From assembly GCA_015057275.1 (NCBI GenBank), contig SVEO01000009.1, forward strand, positions 24,041 through 88,040: a DNA stretch of 64,000 nt, read 5' to 3'. Origin of the DNA: Lachnospiraceae bacterium. Lineage in GTDB: Bacteria > Bacillota > Clostridia > Lachnospirales > Lachnospiraceae. This document shows positions 35,127 to 42,690 of the stretch, in pieces. The notes below the pieces were generated by a model, which searched no databases, had not been told where the DNA came from, and worked only from the letters and a program-made list of their open reading frames with translations. Made by a program: the position numbers and the translations under genes. How positions within the stretch are numbered: position 1 is the stretch's first letter; each line of letters opens with the position of its first letter.

Positions 35127-36107
35127 ATGTCATTTTCCGGCAAAGTAAAAGAGGAATTATCTTACCAACACAGCCCGCAGCGACATTGCCAAATTGCGGA
35201 GATTACCGCGATTACGATGCTTTGCGGGTGCATTGCTGTGGATAAATATAACAGATTTTCCATAAAAATTCAGACAGAAAACGTAAGAGTTGCAAGAAAG
35301 TACTTTACATTATTGAAAAAAGCGTTTAATATAGACTGCAGTTTCGTCGTCCGACAGCGCAAAATCGGGCGAAAAACAAGAGTTTATCTGCTAAAAGTAG
35401 GAAAACATGAGGATGCACTTAAGGTGCTTAAGGCGGCGAAGATTCTTGATATGGCCGGGAATCTGCCTGACGAGATCTGCCTGACAAACCAAATTGTCGT
35501 GCAGAAAGATTGTTGCAAGCGGGCATTTATCCGCGGCGCATTCCTCGCTATCGGGTCGGTGAACGATCCTGAAAAATCCTACCATTTAGAACTTGTGGCG
35601 GATAACATCGCACGGGCGGAGCTCTTAGTTGAGCTTATCCGCAGTTTCCATATTGATGCACGCATTGTGGAGCGAAAAGGCAGCCACGTTGTGTATGTGA
35701 AGGAAGCTGAGGGCATTTCGGATTTTTTAAATCTGATGGAGTCCCATGTGCAGATGATGGAGTTTGAGAATATTCGTATTCTCAAAGAAATCAGCAACAC
35801 CGTGAACCGACAGGTAAACTGTGAAACGGCAAACTTAAACAAGACAGTCACTTCCGCTGTCAAGCAAATCGAAGACATCCATTATATTCAGGAAACCGCA
35901 GGGTTAGAAATTCTCGCACCGACGCTTCGGGATACGGCGAGAGCACGACTTACATATCCGTCATTGCCGCTCAAGGATCTGGGAGAAAAAATGGTGCCTT
36001 CCGTAGGAAAATCGGGCATTAATCACAGATTACGTAAGATTTCCGAGATTGCAGATGAATTAAGAAAAGGGAAGAATGTTTCCGACGAAGGGAATAGAAA
36101 GGTGTAA
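35127..36107 (+). CDS. whiA: DNA-binding protein WhiA
   Basis: A 326-residue protein: N-terminal SFSGKVKEELS, a LAGLIDADG-homing-endonuclease-like domain without nuclease residues (FIRGAFLAIGSVNDPEKSYHLE region), and a C-terminal helix-turn-helix (LKDLGEKMVPSVGKSGINHRLRKISEIA). WhiA controls sporulation septation in Streptomyces and influences cell division and fatty-acid metabolism in Bacillus. Start ATG 35127 has GGAA nearby, one base after rapZ. Confidence 0.93.
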   Translation: MSFSGKVKEELSYQHSPQRHCQIAEITAITMLCGCIAVDKYNRFSIKIQTENVRVARKYFTLLKKAFNIDCSFVVRQRKIGRKTRVYLLKVGKHEDALKVLKAAKILDMAGNLPDEICLTNQIVVQKDCCKRAFIRGAFLAIGSVNDPEKSYHLELVADNIARAELLVELIRSFHIDARIVERKGSHVVYVKEAEGISDFLNLMESHVQMMEFENIRILKEISNTVNRQVNCETANLNKTVTSAVKQIEDIHYIQETAGLEILAPTLRDTARARLTYPSLPLKDLGEKMVPSVGKSGINHRLRKISEIADELRKGKNVSDEGNRKV

Positions 36108-36109
36108 AG

Positions 36110-36364
36110 ATGATAACGAAGGAACTAGTTATTGATGTGAAGGGAAGTCTGGACGCCAGACCGACCGCCATGCTCGTACAGATTGCCTGCAAATACAGCA
36201 GTTCAATCTACATTGAAAGCGGCAATCGCAAGGTAAATGCAAAAAGTATTATGGGAATGATGACATTAAGTCTTGTTTCCGGCGACCATATTACAGTAGA
36301 GGTAAACGGTGCAGACGCAGAGGCTGCATTAGAAGAAATCACAGCATATCTTTGCAATAACTAA
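36110..36364 (+). CDS. crh: Crh-like HPr-family protein with Asp at position 15
   Basis: An 84-residue HPr-fold protein. In HPr residue 15 is the His phosphorylated by PTS enzyme I (GLHARP); here the segment is S13-L14-D15-A16-R17-P18, so PTS phosphotransfer is impossible. Ser46 is kept in the exact place (NAKS46IMGMM), as needed for HprK. This matches Crh of Bacillus (which has Gln15), a purely regulatory co-repressor working with CcpA. Crh is next to whiA in Bacillus too. GAAAGG precedes the ATG; a terminator follows. Confidence 0.85.
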   Translation: MITKELVIDVKGSLDARPTAMLVQIACKYSSSIYIESGNRKVNAKSIMGMMTLSLVSGDHITVEVNGADAEAALEEITAYLCNN

Positions 36365-36376
36365 AATAAAGCAGAT

Positions 36377-36412
36377 AAACCGGCAGGAGAAAAAACTCCC
36401 GTCGGTTTTCTT
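36377..36412 (+). terminator. Intrinsic terminator after crh
   Basis: A 13-bp stem with one mismatch (36377-36389 with 36396-36408), six-A loop, and a short T-rich tail. Confidence 0.8.
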
Positions 36413-36413
36413 C

Positions 36414-36442
36414 TTGTAGGAATGAAAAATATCTGCTATAAT
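36414..36442 (+). promoter_or_regulatory. Promoter for dnaE
   Basis: TTGTAG (36414-36419), 17-base spacer, TATAAT (36437-36442). Confidence 0.6.
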
Positions 36443-36475
36443 TCTTTGAGGAAATATAATGGGAGGAATCAAACG

Positions 36476-39400
36476 GTGAGCTTCACACATTTGCACGTAC
36501 ATACGGAATACAGCCTGCTCGACGGGTCATCGAAAATAAAGGAAATCACAGCGCGTGCCGCGGAGTTGGGAATGGACAGTTTGGCCATTACTGACCACGG
36601 GGTAATGTTTGGCGTGATTGATTTTTATCGTGCAGCAAAGGCGGCGGGGATTAAGCCTATTCTCGGCTGTGAAGTTTATGTAGCGCCGGGCTCCCGTTTT
36701 GAAAAAGAGCCGGGGCAGAATGAAAACCGATATTACCACCTTGTTTTGCTGGCAGAAAACAATAAAGGATATGAGAATCTCGTAAAAATCGTGTCAAAAG
36801 GCTTTGTTGATGGATTTTACTACAAGCCGCGTGTTGATTACGAAGTGCTAAAAGAGTATCACGAAGGTATCATCGCGCTTAGTGCATGTTTGGCCGGAGA
36901 GGTGCAGCGCTATTTGGCAGCCAACCTGTACGAGGAAGCAATTAATGCAGCTAAGCGCTATGAGAATATATTCGGTAAGGGAAATTTCTTCTTGGAGATG
37001 CAGGACCACGGCATTCCGACGCAGCGTCTTGTGAACCAGCAGCTTTTGCGCATGAATCGTGATTTGGGGATCGAGCTGGTAGCTACAAACGACGTGCACT
37101 ACACATTTGCGGAGGATGCAGAACCGCACGACATTCTGCTTTGCTTACAGACCGGCAAGAAGCTCTCTGACGAGAATCGTATGCGTTATGAGGGAGGCCA
37201 GTATTATTTAAAATCGCCGCAGGAAATGGCGGAGCTGTTCTCATACGCGCCGCAGGCGCTGGAAAACACCGGGAAAATTGCCGCGCGCTGCGATGTGGAA
37301 ATTGAGTTTGGTGTGACAAAATTACCGCAATACAATGTGCCGGCAGGTTACACTTCGTGGGAATACTTGAACGAATTATGTTATAAAGGATTAAATGAGC
37401 GATATTTAAAACTACAGGCGCAGGGAAAGATGTCAGCGGAGGGTCAGTTTGCTCCGATGGCCTTAAAGGAGCGTTTGGAATATGAGCTTTCGACAATTCA
37501 GAACATGGGGTATGTCGACTACTTTCTTATTGTTTGGGACTTTATCAATTTTGCGAAGTCACAGGGTATCCCAGTCGGACCGGGGCGAGGCTCCGCGGCC
37601 GGAAGTATTGTCTCATACTGTTTATATATTACGGACATTGAGCCATTACGTTACAATTTGCTGTTTGAGCGTTTTTTAAATCCGGAACGTGTATCGATGC
37701 CCGATATTGATATTGACTTTTGCTTTGAACGACGGCAGGAAGTTATTGATTATGTTGTAAAAAAATACGGCAAGGACCGTGTGGCGCAGATTGTCACGTT
37801 TGGTACACTGGCAGCCAAAGGTGTTATCCGTGACGTGGCACGCGTACTCGATTTACCGTATTCGCTGGCGGATTCGATTGCTAAGATGATTCCGAACGAC
37901 CTCGGCATGACGCTCGACAAGGCGCTGGAAATGAATCCGGAACTGAAGCGTTTGTGCGACAGCGATGAGCAGATTGGTTACCTGATGCAGATGTCCAAGC
38001 GTCTGGAAGGTTTGCCGCGTCACACATCGATGCACGCGGCCGGCGTGGTGATTACGCAGTTGCCGGTAGAGGAATACGTGCCGTTATCGCGCGCGGCTGA
38101 TGGCAGCATCACCACCCAGTTTGTGATGACAACGCTGGAAGAACTGGGCCTTTTGAAGATGGACTTCTTAGGACTGCGTACGCTGACCGTCATACAAAAT
38201 GCGGCCAATCTTGTGGAAAAGAGCGAGGGTAAGCCGTTTGATTTAGATGGGATAGATTATGATGACAAGGAAGTGCTTGCTTCCATTGGTACCGGCGTGA
38301 CCGATGGTATTTTCCAGTTAGAAAGTGGCGGCATGAAGCGATTCATGAAGGAATTGCAGCCACAGAATCTGGAAGATATTATTGCCGGCATCTCTCTTTA
38401 CCGTCCGGGCCCGATGGACTTCATCCCAAAATATTTAGAAGGGAAAAATCTTCCGGAGAATATCACATATACTTGTCCGCAATTGGAACCGATTCTTGAC
38501 AGCACGTACGGTTGCATCGTTTACCAGGAGCAGGTAATGCAGATTGTGCGTGATCTTGCCGGTTACACACTCGGCCGAAGCGACCTCGTGCGTCGTGCGA
38601 TGTCCAAGAAAAAGGCCAGCGTGATGGAGAAGGAACGTTTAAATTTTGTTTATGGTAACGTCGAAGAGGGGGTACCGGGTTGCATGGCGCAGGGGATTTC
38701 CGAGGCGGATGCAAACCGCATCTTCGATGAAATGACTGATTTCGCGAAATACGCGTTCAATAAGTCACACGCTGCAGCTTATGCGGTCGTATCGTATCGT
38801 ACCGCATATATGAAATATTACTATCCGGTGGAATTCATGGCCGCGCTTTTGACGTCGGTTATTGACAATTCGCGTAAAGTAACTGAATACATTTTGGCAT
38901 GCAAGGCGATGGGCATTCAAATTTTGCCGCCGGATGTCAATGAGAGTGACAGTCGTTTTACCGTTTCCTTTGTAAGTGGGGAATCTGGCGCTCCGGTGCA
39001 GGAAAACAAGCCGGAGTTTACGAAAGAAGAGCTTGCGTTTAGCGATTACATGAATCTACCGGTTGCCGAACCTGCAAAACCGGCCGTTGACCGCATTCGC
39101 ATGGCAGATGGACGCAAAAAAGCGATTCGCTACGGTTTATCGGCACTGAAAAACATCGGCCACAATGTGATTGTGCAGATGGAAGCTGAGCGTGCGGAGA
39201 ATGGGCCGTTTAAAGATTTAACCGATTTCTTAGAACGCATGGAAGGTAAAGAATGCAACCGCCGTGTGATTGAAAACCTGATTAAATCCGGAGCAATGGA
39301 TTGCTTTGGTGCGACCAGAAAGCAGATGATGCAAGGTTATACGCTGATTATGGATCGGGTAGCAGCGCAGAAAAAAACACGCATGACCGGACAAATGAGT

Positions 39401-40141
39401 CTCTTCGATTTCGCAACCGAAGAAGTCAAAAAGCAATATGAAATTCCGCTTCCGAATGTTGGCGAATTTACCGACGAGATGAAACTGGCCTTTGAAAAAG
39501 AGGTGATCGGCATGTATGTCAGCGGACATCCGCTCGAAGCATATGAGCAGACGTTAAAGCGTCAGATTACACATACCTCGCTCGATTTCATGCTCGGCGA
39601 CGATGAGACAGTTAAGGTTGGTGACAAGCAGCAGGCGGTCATCGGCGGTATGATTACAGCGATTACAATTAAAGCGACGAAGAACAATAAGGTTATGGCC
39701 TTCGTTACTTTGGAAGATATGTACGGTACAGTAGAAGTAGTGATGTTTCCGCGTGAGTACGAGAAGTATCGCAGTCTGGTAAACGAGGATGAAAAAGTAT
39801 TTTTCGTCGGACAGACATCGACCGAAGAAGAGCAGGATGCGAAACTTTTATGCAGCCGTATGGTATCGTTCGACGATGTGCCAAAGACGTTGTGGATTCA
39901 GTTCCCGGACAAGGACAACTATCTTGCACAGGAATCAAAATTGCTGCAATTGCTTGATGAATCGGACGGAACGGATGCTGTCATCGTTTATCTTTGCAAG
40001 GAGCGGGCGAAGAAAAGTCTTGCAGCAAGCCACGGCGTGAAGGTAAATGAGGCACTTTTACAGTCAATTTCTTCAATTTTTGGGGCAAAGAATGTAAAAG
40101 TCGTTGAAAAGAGTATTGAAAACATAAAAAAAATAGATTAG
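36476..40141 (+). CDS. dnaE: DNA polymerase III alpha subunit, DnaE type
   Basis: A 1221-residue replicative polymerase. Starts at GTG 36476 (GGGAGG upstream) and opens with the PHP domain (FTHLHVHTEYSLLDGSS). Polymerase catalytic motifs GPGRGSAAGSIVSYCL and PDIDIDFCFERR (three Asp), then SKKKASVM, SHAAAYA, tandem helix-hairpin-helix (LKNIGHN...), and an OB-fold region near the C-terminus. Clostridia also carry PolC, so this one is likely the lagging-strand or lesion-tolerant enzyme. Own promoter. Confidence 0.95.
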   Translation: MSFTHLHVHTEYSLLDGSSKIKEITARAAELGMDSLAITDHGVMFGVIDFYRAAKAAGIKPILGCEVYVAPGSRFEKEPGQNENRYYHLVLLAENNKGYENLVKIVSKGFVDGFYYKPRVDYEVLKEYHEGIIALSACLAGEVQRYLAANLYEEAINAAKRYENIFGKGNFFLEMQDHGIPTQRLVNQQLLRMNRDLGIELVATNDVHYTFAEDAEPHDILLCLQTGKKLSDENRMRYEGGQYYLKSPQEMAELFSYAPQALENTGKIAARCDVEIEFGVTKLPQYNVPAGYTSWEYLNELCYKGLNERYLKLQAQGKMSAEGQFAPMALKERLEYELSTIQNMGYVDYFLIVWDFINFAKSQGIPVGPGRGSAAGSIVSYCLYITDIEPLRYNLLFERFLNPERVSMPDIDIDFCFERRQEVIDYVVKKYGKDRVAQIVTFGTLAAKGVIRDVARVLDLPYSLADSIAKMIPNDLGMTLDKALEMNPELKRLCDSDEQIGYLMQMSKRLEGLPRHTSMHAAGVVITQLPVEEYVPLSRAADGSITTQFVMTTLEELGLLKMDFLGLRTLTVIQNAANLVEKSEGKPFDLDGIDYDDKEVLASIGTGVTDGIFQLESGGMKRFMKELQPQNLEDIIAGISLYRPGPMDFIPKYLEGKNLPENITYTCPQLEPILDSTYGCIVYQEQVMQIVRDLAGYTLGRSDLVRRAMSKKKASVMEKERLNFVYGNVEEGVPGCMAQGISEADANRIFDEMTDFAKYAFNKSHAAAYAVVSYRTAYMKYYYPVEFMAALLTSVIDNSRKVTEYILACKAMGIQILPPDVNESDSRFTVSFVSGESGAPVQENKPEFTKEELAFSDYMNLPVAEPAKPAVDRIRMADGRKKAIRYGLSALKNIGHNVIVQMEAERAENGPFKDLTDFLERMEGKECNRRVIENLIKSGAMDCFGATRKQMMQGYTLIMDRVAAQKKTRMTGQMSLFDFATEEVKKQYEIPLPNVGEFTDEMKLAFEKEVIGMYVSGHPLEAYEQTLKRQITHTSLDFMLGDDETVKVGDKQQAVIGGMITAITIKATKNNKVMAFVTLEDMYGTVEVVMFPREYEKYRSLVNEDEKVFFVGQTSTEEEQDAKLLCSRMVSFDDVPKTLWIQFPDKDNYLAQESKLLQLLDESDGTDAVIVYLCKERAKKSLAASHGVKVNEALLQSISSIFGAKNVKVVEKSIENIKKID

Positions 40142-40144
40142 AAT
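40116..40144 (+). promoter_or_regulatory. Promoter for pfkA inside the dnaE 3' end
   Basis: TTGAAA (40116-40121), 17-base spacer, TAGAAT (40139-40144). Confidence 0.5.
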
Positions 40145-40177
40145 AAGTAAAAATTAGGAAATTACTTTTGCTGCCGT

Positions 40178-40202
40178 AAGGCACACGCATCGCGTGTGCC
40201 TT
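40178..40202 (+). promoter_or_regulatory. Perfect 11-bp hairpin in the pfkA leader
   Basis: 40178-40188 and 40192-40202 are exact complements (AAGGCACACGC) with a 3-base loop. No T-run follows; the ribosome binding site starts about 12 bases downstream. Confidence 0.6.
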
Positions 40203-40225
40203 GCACCGGCGGATTGGAGGATAAG

Positions 40226-41206
40226 ATGGCGAAAGAGATTAACACAATTGGTGTATTGACAAGTGGCGGCGATGCTCCGGGTATGAATGCTGCGATTCGT
40301 GCAGTGGTAAGAACAGCACTTGCCAGAGGCAAAAAAGTAAAGGGTATCATGAAAGGATATCACGGATTACTGCGAGAAGAAATCATTGATATGGACATTA
40401 ACAGCGTTTCCGACATTATTCAAAAAGGCGGTACGATTCTTTATACAGCACGTTGTATGGAGTTCATGACTCCGGAAGGACAGAAGAAGGCAGCAGACAT
40501 TTGTAAGAAACACGGTATTGACGGCCTTGTAGTCATCGGCGGTGACGGCTCTTTCCGCGGCGCGCAGAAGTTATCCCATCTTGGCGTAAATACTGTCGGT
40601 GTTCCGGGAACCATTGACCTTGATATTGCATGTACCGACTTTACCATCGGTTTTGATACTGCGGTTAATACGGCGATGGAAGCGATTGACAAGGTTCGTG
40701 ACACGTCCACATCTCATGAGAGATGCTCGATTATTGAAGTAATGGGCAGACACGCAGGCTACATTGCATTGTGGTGTGGAATTGCAAACGGCGCAGAAGA
40801 TATTCTTTTGCCGGAACGTTATGACAACAACGAACAGAAGATTATTAATCATATCATTACCAACCGCAAGAGAGGTAAGAAGCATCATATTATCATCAAT
40901 GCCGAAGGTATCGGACATTCCGCAAGCATGGCGAAGAGAATTGAAGCAGCCACCGGTATGGAAACAAGAGCGACCATTCTTGGTCACATGCAGCGTGGCG
41001 GCAGCCCGACCTGTAAAGACAGAGTGTATGCCTCCATCATGGGTGCATACGCTGTTGATTTGCTTTGCGCAGGAAAGAGCAACCGTGTAGTAGCTTATAA
41101 GCATGGGGAATATATCGATTACGAAATTGACGAAGCTTTGGCAATGAAGAAAGATATCGACGAGTACCAGTTCGAAATCAGCCAGTTGCTTTCCGGTAAA
41201 TGGTAA
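40226..41206 (+). CDS. pfkA: ATP-dependent 6-phosphofructokinase
   Basis: A 326-residue glycolytic kinase: TSGGDAPGMNAAIR near the N-terminus, GGDGS (Gly at the position that distinguishes ATP from PPi users), PGTIDLDI with the catalytic Asp (TIDLD instead of usual TIDND), MGRHAGYIA and HMQRGGSPT. GGAGG before ATG 40226; an earlier frame start at 40196 overlaps the leader hairpin. Together with glk it puts two glycolytic kinases near hprK and crh, the carbon-control genes. Confidence 0.95.
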   Translation: MAKEINTIGVLTSGGDAPGMNAAIRAVVRTALARGKKVKGIMKGYHGLLREEIIDMDINSVSDIIQKGGTILYTARCMEFMTPEGQKKAADICKKHGIDGLVVIGGDGSFRGAQKLSHLGVNTVGVPGTIDLDIACTDFTIGFDTAVNTAMEAIDKVRDTSTSHERCSIIEVMGRHAGYIALWCGIANGAEDILLPERYDNNEQKIINHIITNRKRGKKHHIIINAEGIGHSASMAKRIEAATGMETRATILGHMQRGGSPTCKDRVYASIMGAYAVDLLCAGKSNRVVAYKHGEYIDYEIDEALAMKKDIDEYQFEISQLLSGKW

Positions 41207-41212
41207 AAAGGG

Positions 41213-42052
41213 TTGGAAACGAAAGTGCAAAACGTTATTAATTCAACAGCAAACCGTCAGATGAAGCAGATTGTCAAGCTTCTGACGAAGAGCAAAGAGC
41301 GGCGCGAGCAACAGTGTTTTGTGGCGGAGGGCATCCGTATGTTCATGGAAACTCCGGCAACGCGCATTGTGAAGGTGTATGTTTCGGAGAGTTTTTACGA
41401 GCAGGAGAAAAATCGCAAGCTCCTCGAGAAAAAGCAGGTCGAGTATGAGGTCGTTGCCGACCGCGTATTTGACAGCATTTCCGACACAGTAACTCCGCAG
41501 GGCGTGTTGGTGCTGGTGCGCATCCGCGAAATTACGCTGGAACAGCTTTTGAATCATAGAAAGAAGAAGCTGACGGAGAATCCGCAGCAGAGCTTCACAT
41601 ACCTGGTGCTGGAGAATCTTCAGGACCCGGGCAATTTAGGGACGATGCTTCGCACGGCGGAAGGTGCCGGTGTGGCAGGGATAATTGCTACTCGCACCAC
41701 GGTCGATTTATATAATCCAAAGGTCATCCGTTCGACGATGGGCTCTGTGTATCGCATGCCATATATTGTGGTGGATGATTTGTCGGCGGCAGTACAGCAA
41801 ATGCAGGCAGAGGGCATTACTGTTTATGCAGCGCATATGAACGATTCGCTTTCATATGATGAGGCGGATTATACGAAGGATACTGCATTTTTAATCGGCA
41901 ACGAGGGCAATGGTCTGACCGATGAGATTTCAAACCTAGCAGACAGCTACCTGCACATTCCGATGGCGGGCAAAGTCGAATCGCTGAACGCTTCGATGGC
42001 CGCCGGTATTTTGATGTACGAGGCAGCCAGACAGAAAAGAAAAGCGTTTTAG
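41213..42052 (+). CDS. SpoU/TrmH-family RNA 2'-O-methyltransferase
   Basis: About 279 residues. N-terminal substrate-binding domain (KERREQQCFVAEGIRM), then the SPOUT methyltransferase with the three SpoU motifs: LENLQDPGNLGTMLRTAEGAG (motif 1), FLIGNEGNGL (motif 2) and IPMAGKVESLNASMAAGILMYE (motif 3). Likely an rRNA ribose methylase of the RlmB/TsnR kind. The start is unsure: TTG 41213 or GTG 41225, seven or 19 bases after pfkA; the ribosome binding site near GGAAA is weak. Confidence 0.88.
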   Translation: METKVQNVINSTANRQMKQIVKLLTKSKERREQQCFVAEGIRMFMETPATRIVKVYVSESFYEQEKNRKLLEKKQVEYEVVADRVFDSISDTVTPQGVLVLVRIREITLEQLLNHRKKKLTENPQQSFTYLVLENLQDPGNLGTMLRTAEGAGVAGIIATRTTVDLYNPKVIRSTMGSVYRMPYIVVDDLSAAVQQMQAEGITVYAAHMNDSLSYDEADYTKDTAFLIGNEGNGLTDEISNLADSYLHIPMAGKVESLNASMAAGILMYEAARQKRKAF

Positions 42053-42074
42053 CGCGTAGAAAATATAGTAAAAG

Positions 42075-42119
42075 AAAAAGCTTTTGCATTTCAGAAAATC
42101 TGATTTGCAAAAGCTTTTT
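42075..42119. terminator. Bidirectional terminator
   Basis: A long stem (42075-42088 with 42106-42119, plus an inner TCAG/CTGA) with A-tract on one side and T-tract on the other, between convergent genes. Confidence 0.88.
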
Positions 42120-42139
42120 TTCTTTAGACCGAATCGAAC

Positions 42140-42334
42140 TTACAGCTCAACTTTGCCTGTGTCTGTGCCGTTAATTACATAGTAAGCAGCTTTTTCTTCC
42201 GGCTTCACATAAAGAGTGAAATCCTTGATGTCACCGCGCTTACCGCCCCAAGCGTCCTTTGCAGCGTTAATAACATCGTCCATATTTAATTCGAAATCTG
42301 CGTGCTGAATGTAAACAGTACTCTTCTTTGCCAT
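42140..42334 (-). CDS. DUF6465-like small protein
   Basis: A 64-residue acidic protein matching a small Lachnospiraceae family (DUF6465): AKKSTVYIQHADFEL, a middle AAKDAWGG segment, and VKPEEKAAYYVINGTDTGKVEL at the C-terminus. GGAGG lies nine bases before ATG 42334; the longer frame to 42397 has no site. Function unknown. Own promoter at 42414-42442. Confidence 0.7.
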   Translation of the reverse strand: MAKKSTVYIQHADFELNMDDVINAAKDAWGGKRGDIKDFTLYVKPEEKAAYYVINGTDTGKVEL

Positions 42335-42413
42335 TTTTGTAACCTCCAAAAATACTTTAATCCTCAGCGCGAATGCCGCATATTGCCGTTTTCGCAAGCC
42401 CTGAGCCGCATTT

Positions 42414-42442
42414 AATATACTACTTTAATGTGTTGTATTCAA
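42414..42442 (-). promoter_or_regulatory. Promoter for the DUF6465 gene
   Basis: Minus strand: TTGAAT (42437-42442), 17-base spacer, TATATT (42414-42419). Confidence 0.6.
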
Positions 42443-42564
42443 TGTTTTTTGTACCTCCCAATGTAATTTCGTGAAAATAGAGAAAAAATTGAGGGGAGAA
42501 CTTAAAAAAATGTGGAAATTGAACAGGAAAAATGGAAGAAAAATCCAGTGAAAAAGCGGGTAGG

Positions 42565-42593
42565 TTGACAAATCAAAGATTGTTTGTTAATAT
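42565..42593 (+). promoter_or_regulatory. Strong sigma-A promoter for the SleB-like hydrolase gene
   Basis: Consensus TTGACA (42565-42570), 17-base spacer, TAATAT (42588-42593). Confidence 0.75.
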
Positions 42594-42668
42594 TATTTAA
42601 AAATTTTAATAGTTTTGTAACAAATACAAAGAAAAATCAAGAAAAGATTCCCGTAAAGGCAGGAAAGA

Positions 42669-42690
42669 AGCGTAAATGCTTCGGAAAGAG
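42669..42690 (+). repeat. Decayed copy of the dispersed hairpin/ribosome-binding repeat
   Basis: Reads AGCGTAAATGCTTCGGAA then AGAG, matching copy B (AGCGTAAACGCTTCGGAATGGAG) with one substitution, a base loss and one tail change. It overlaps the ATG proposed for the SleB gene and provides AGAGG before an in-frame GTG at 42697. Confidence 0.45.

Larger units (their letters stand above)
42335..42675. other. Divergent intergenic region, 341 bases
   Basis: Carries the leader and promoter of the DUF6465 gene (leader with a structured segment at 42363-42405: CTCAG/CTGAG and GCGAA/TTCGC can pair), and the promoter of the SleB gene (42565-42593) followed by an AT-rich leader. A decayed copy of the dispersed repeat lies at 42669-42690. 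No ORF with a ribosome binding site seen. Confidence 0.55.

Noticed and set aside
40226..41206. PPi-dependent phosphofructokinase
   Set aside because: Gly in GGDGS fits the ATP-dependent type; PPi enzymes have Asp there.
40571..41230. 219-codon frame antisense to pfkA
   Set aside because: pfkA is certain; the antisense frame shows no family features.
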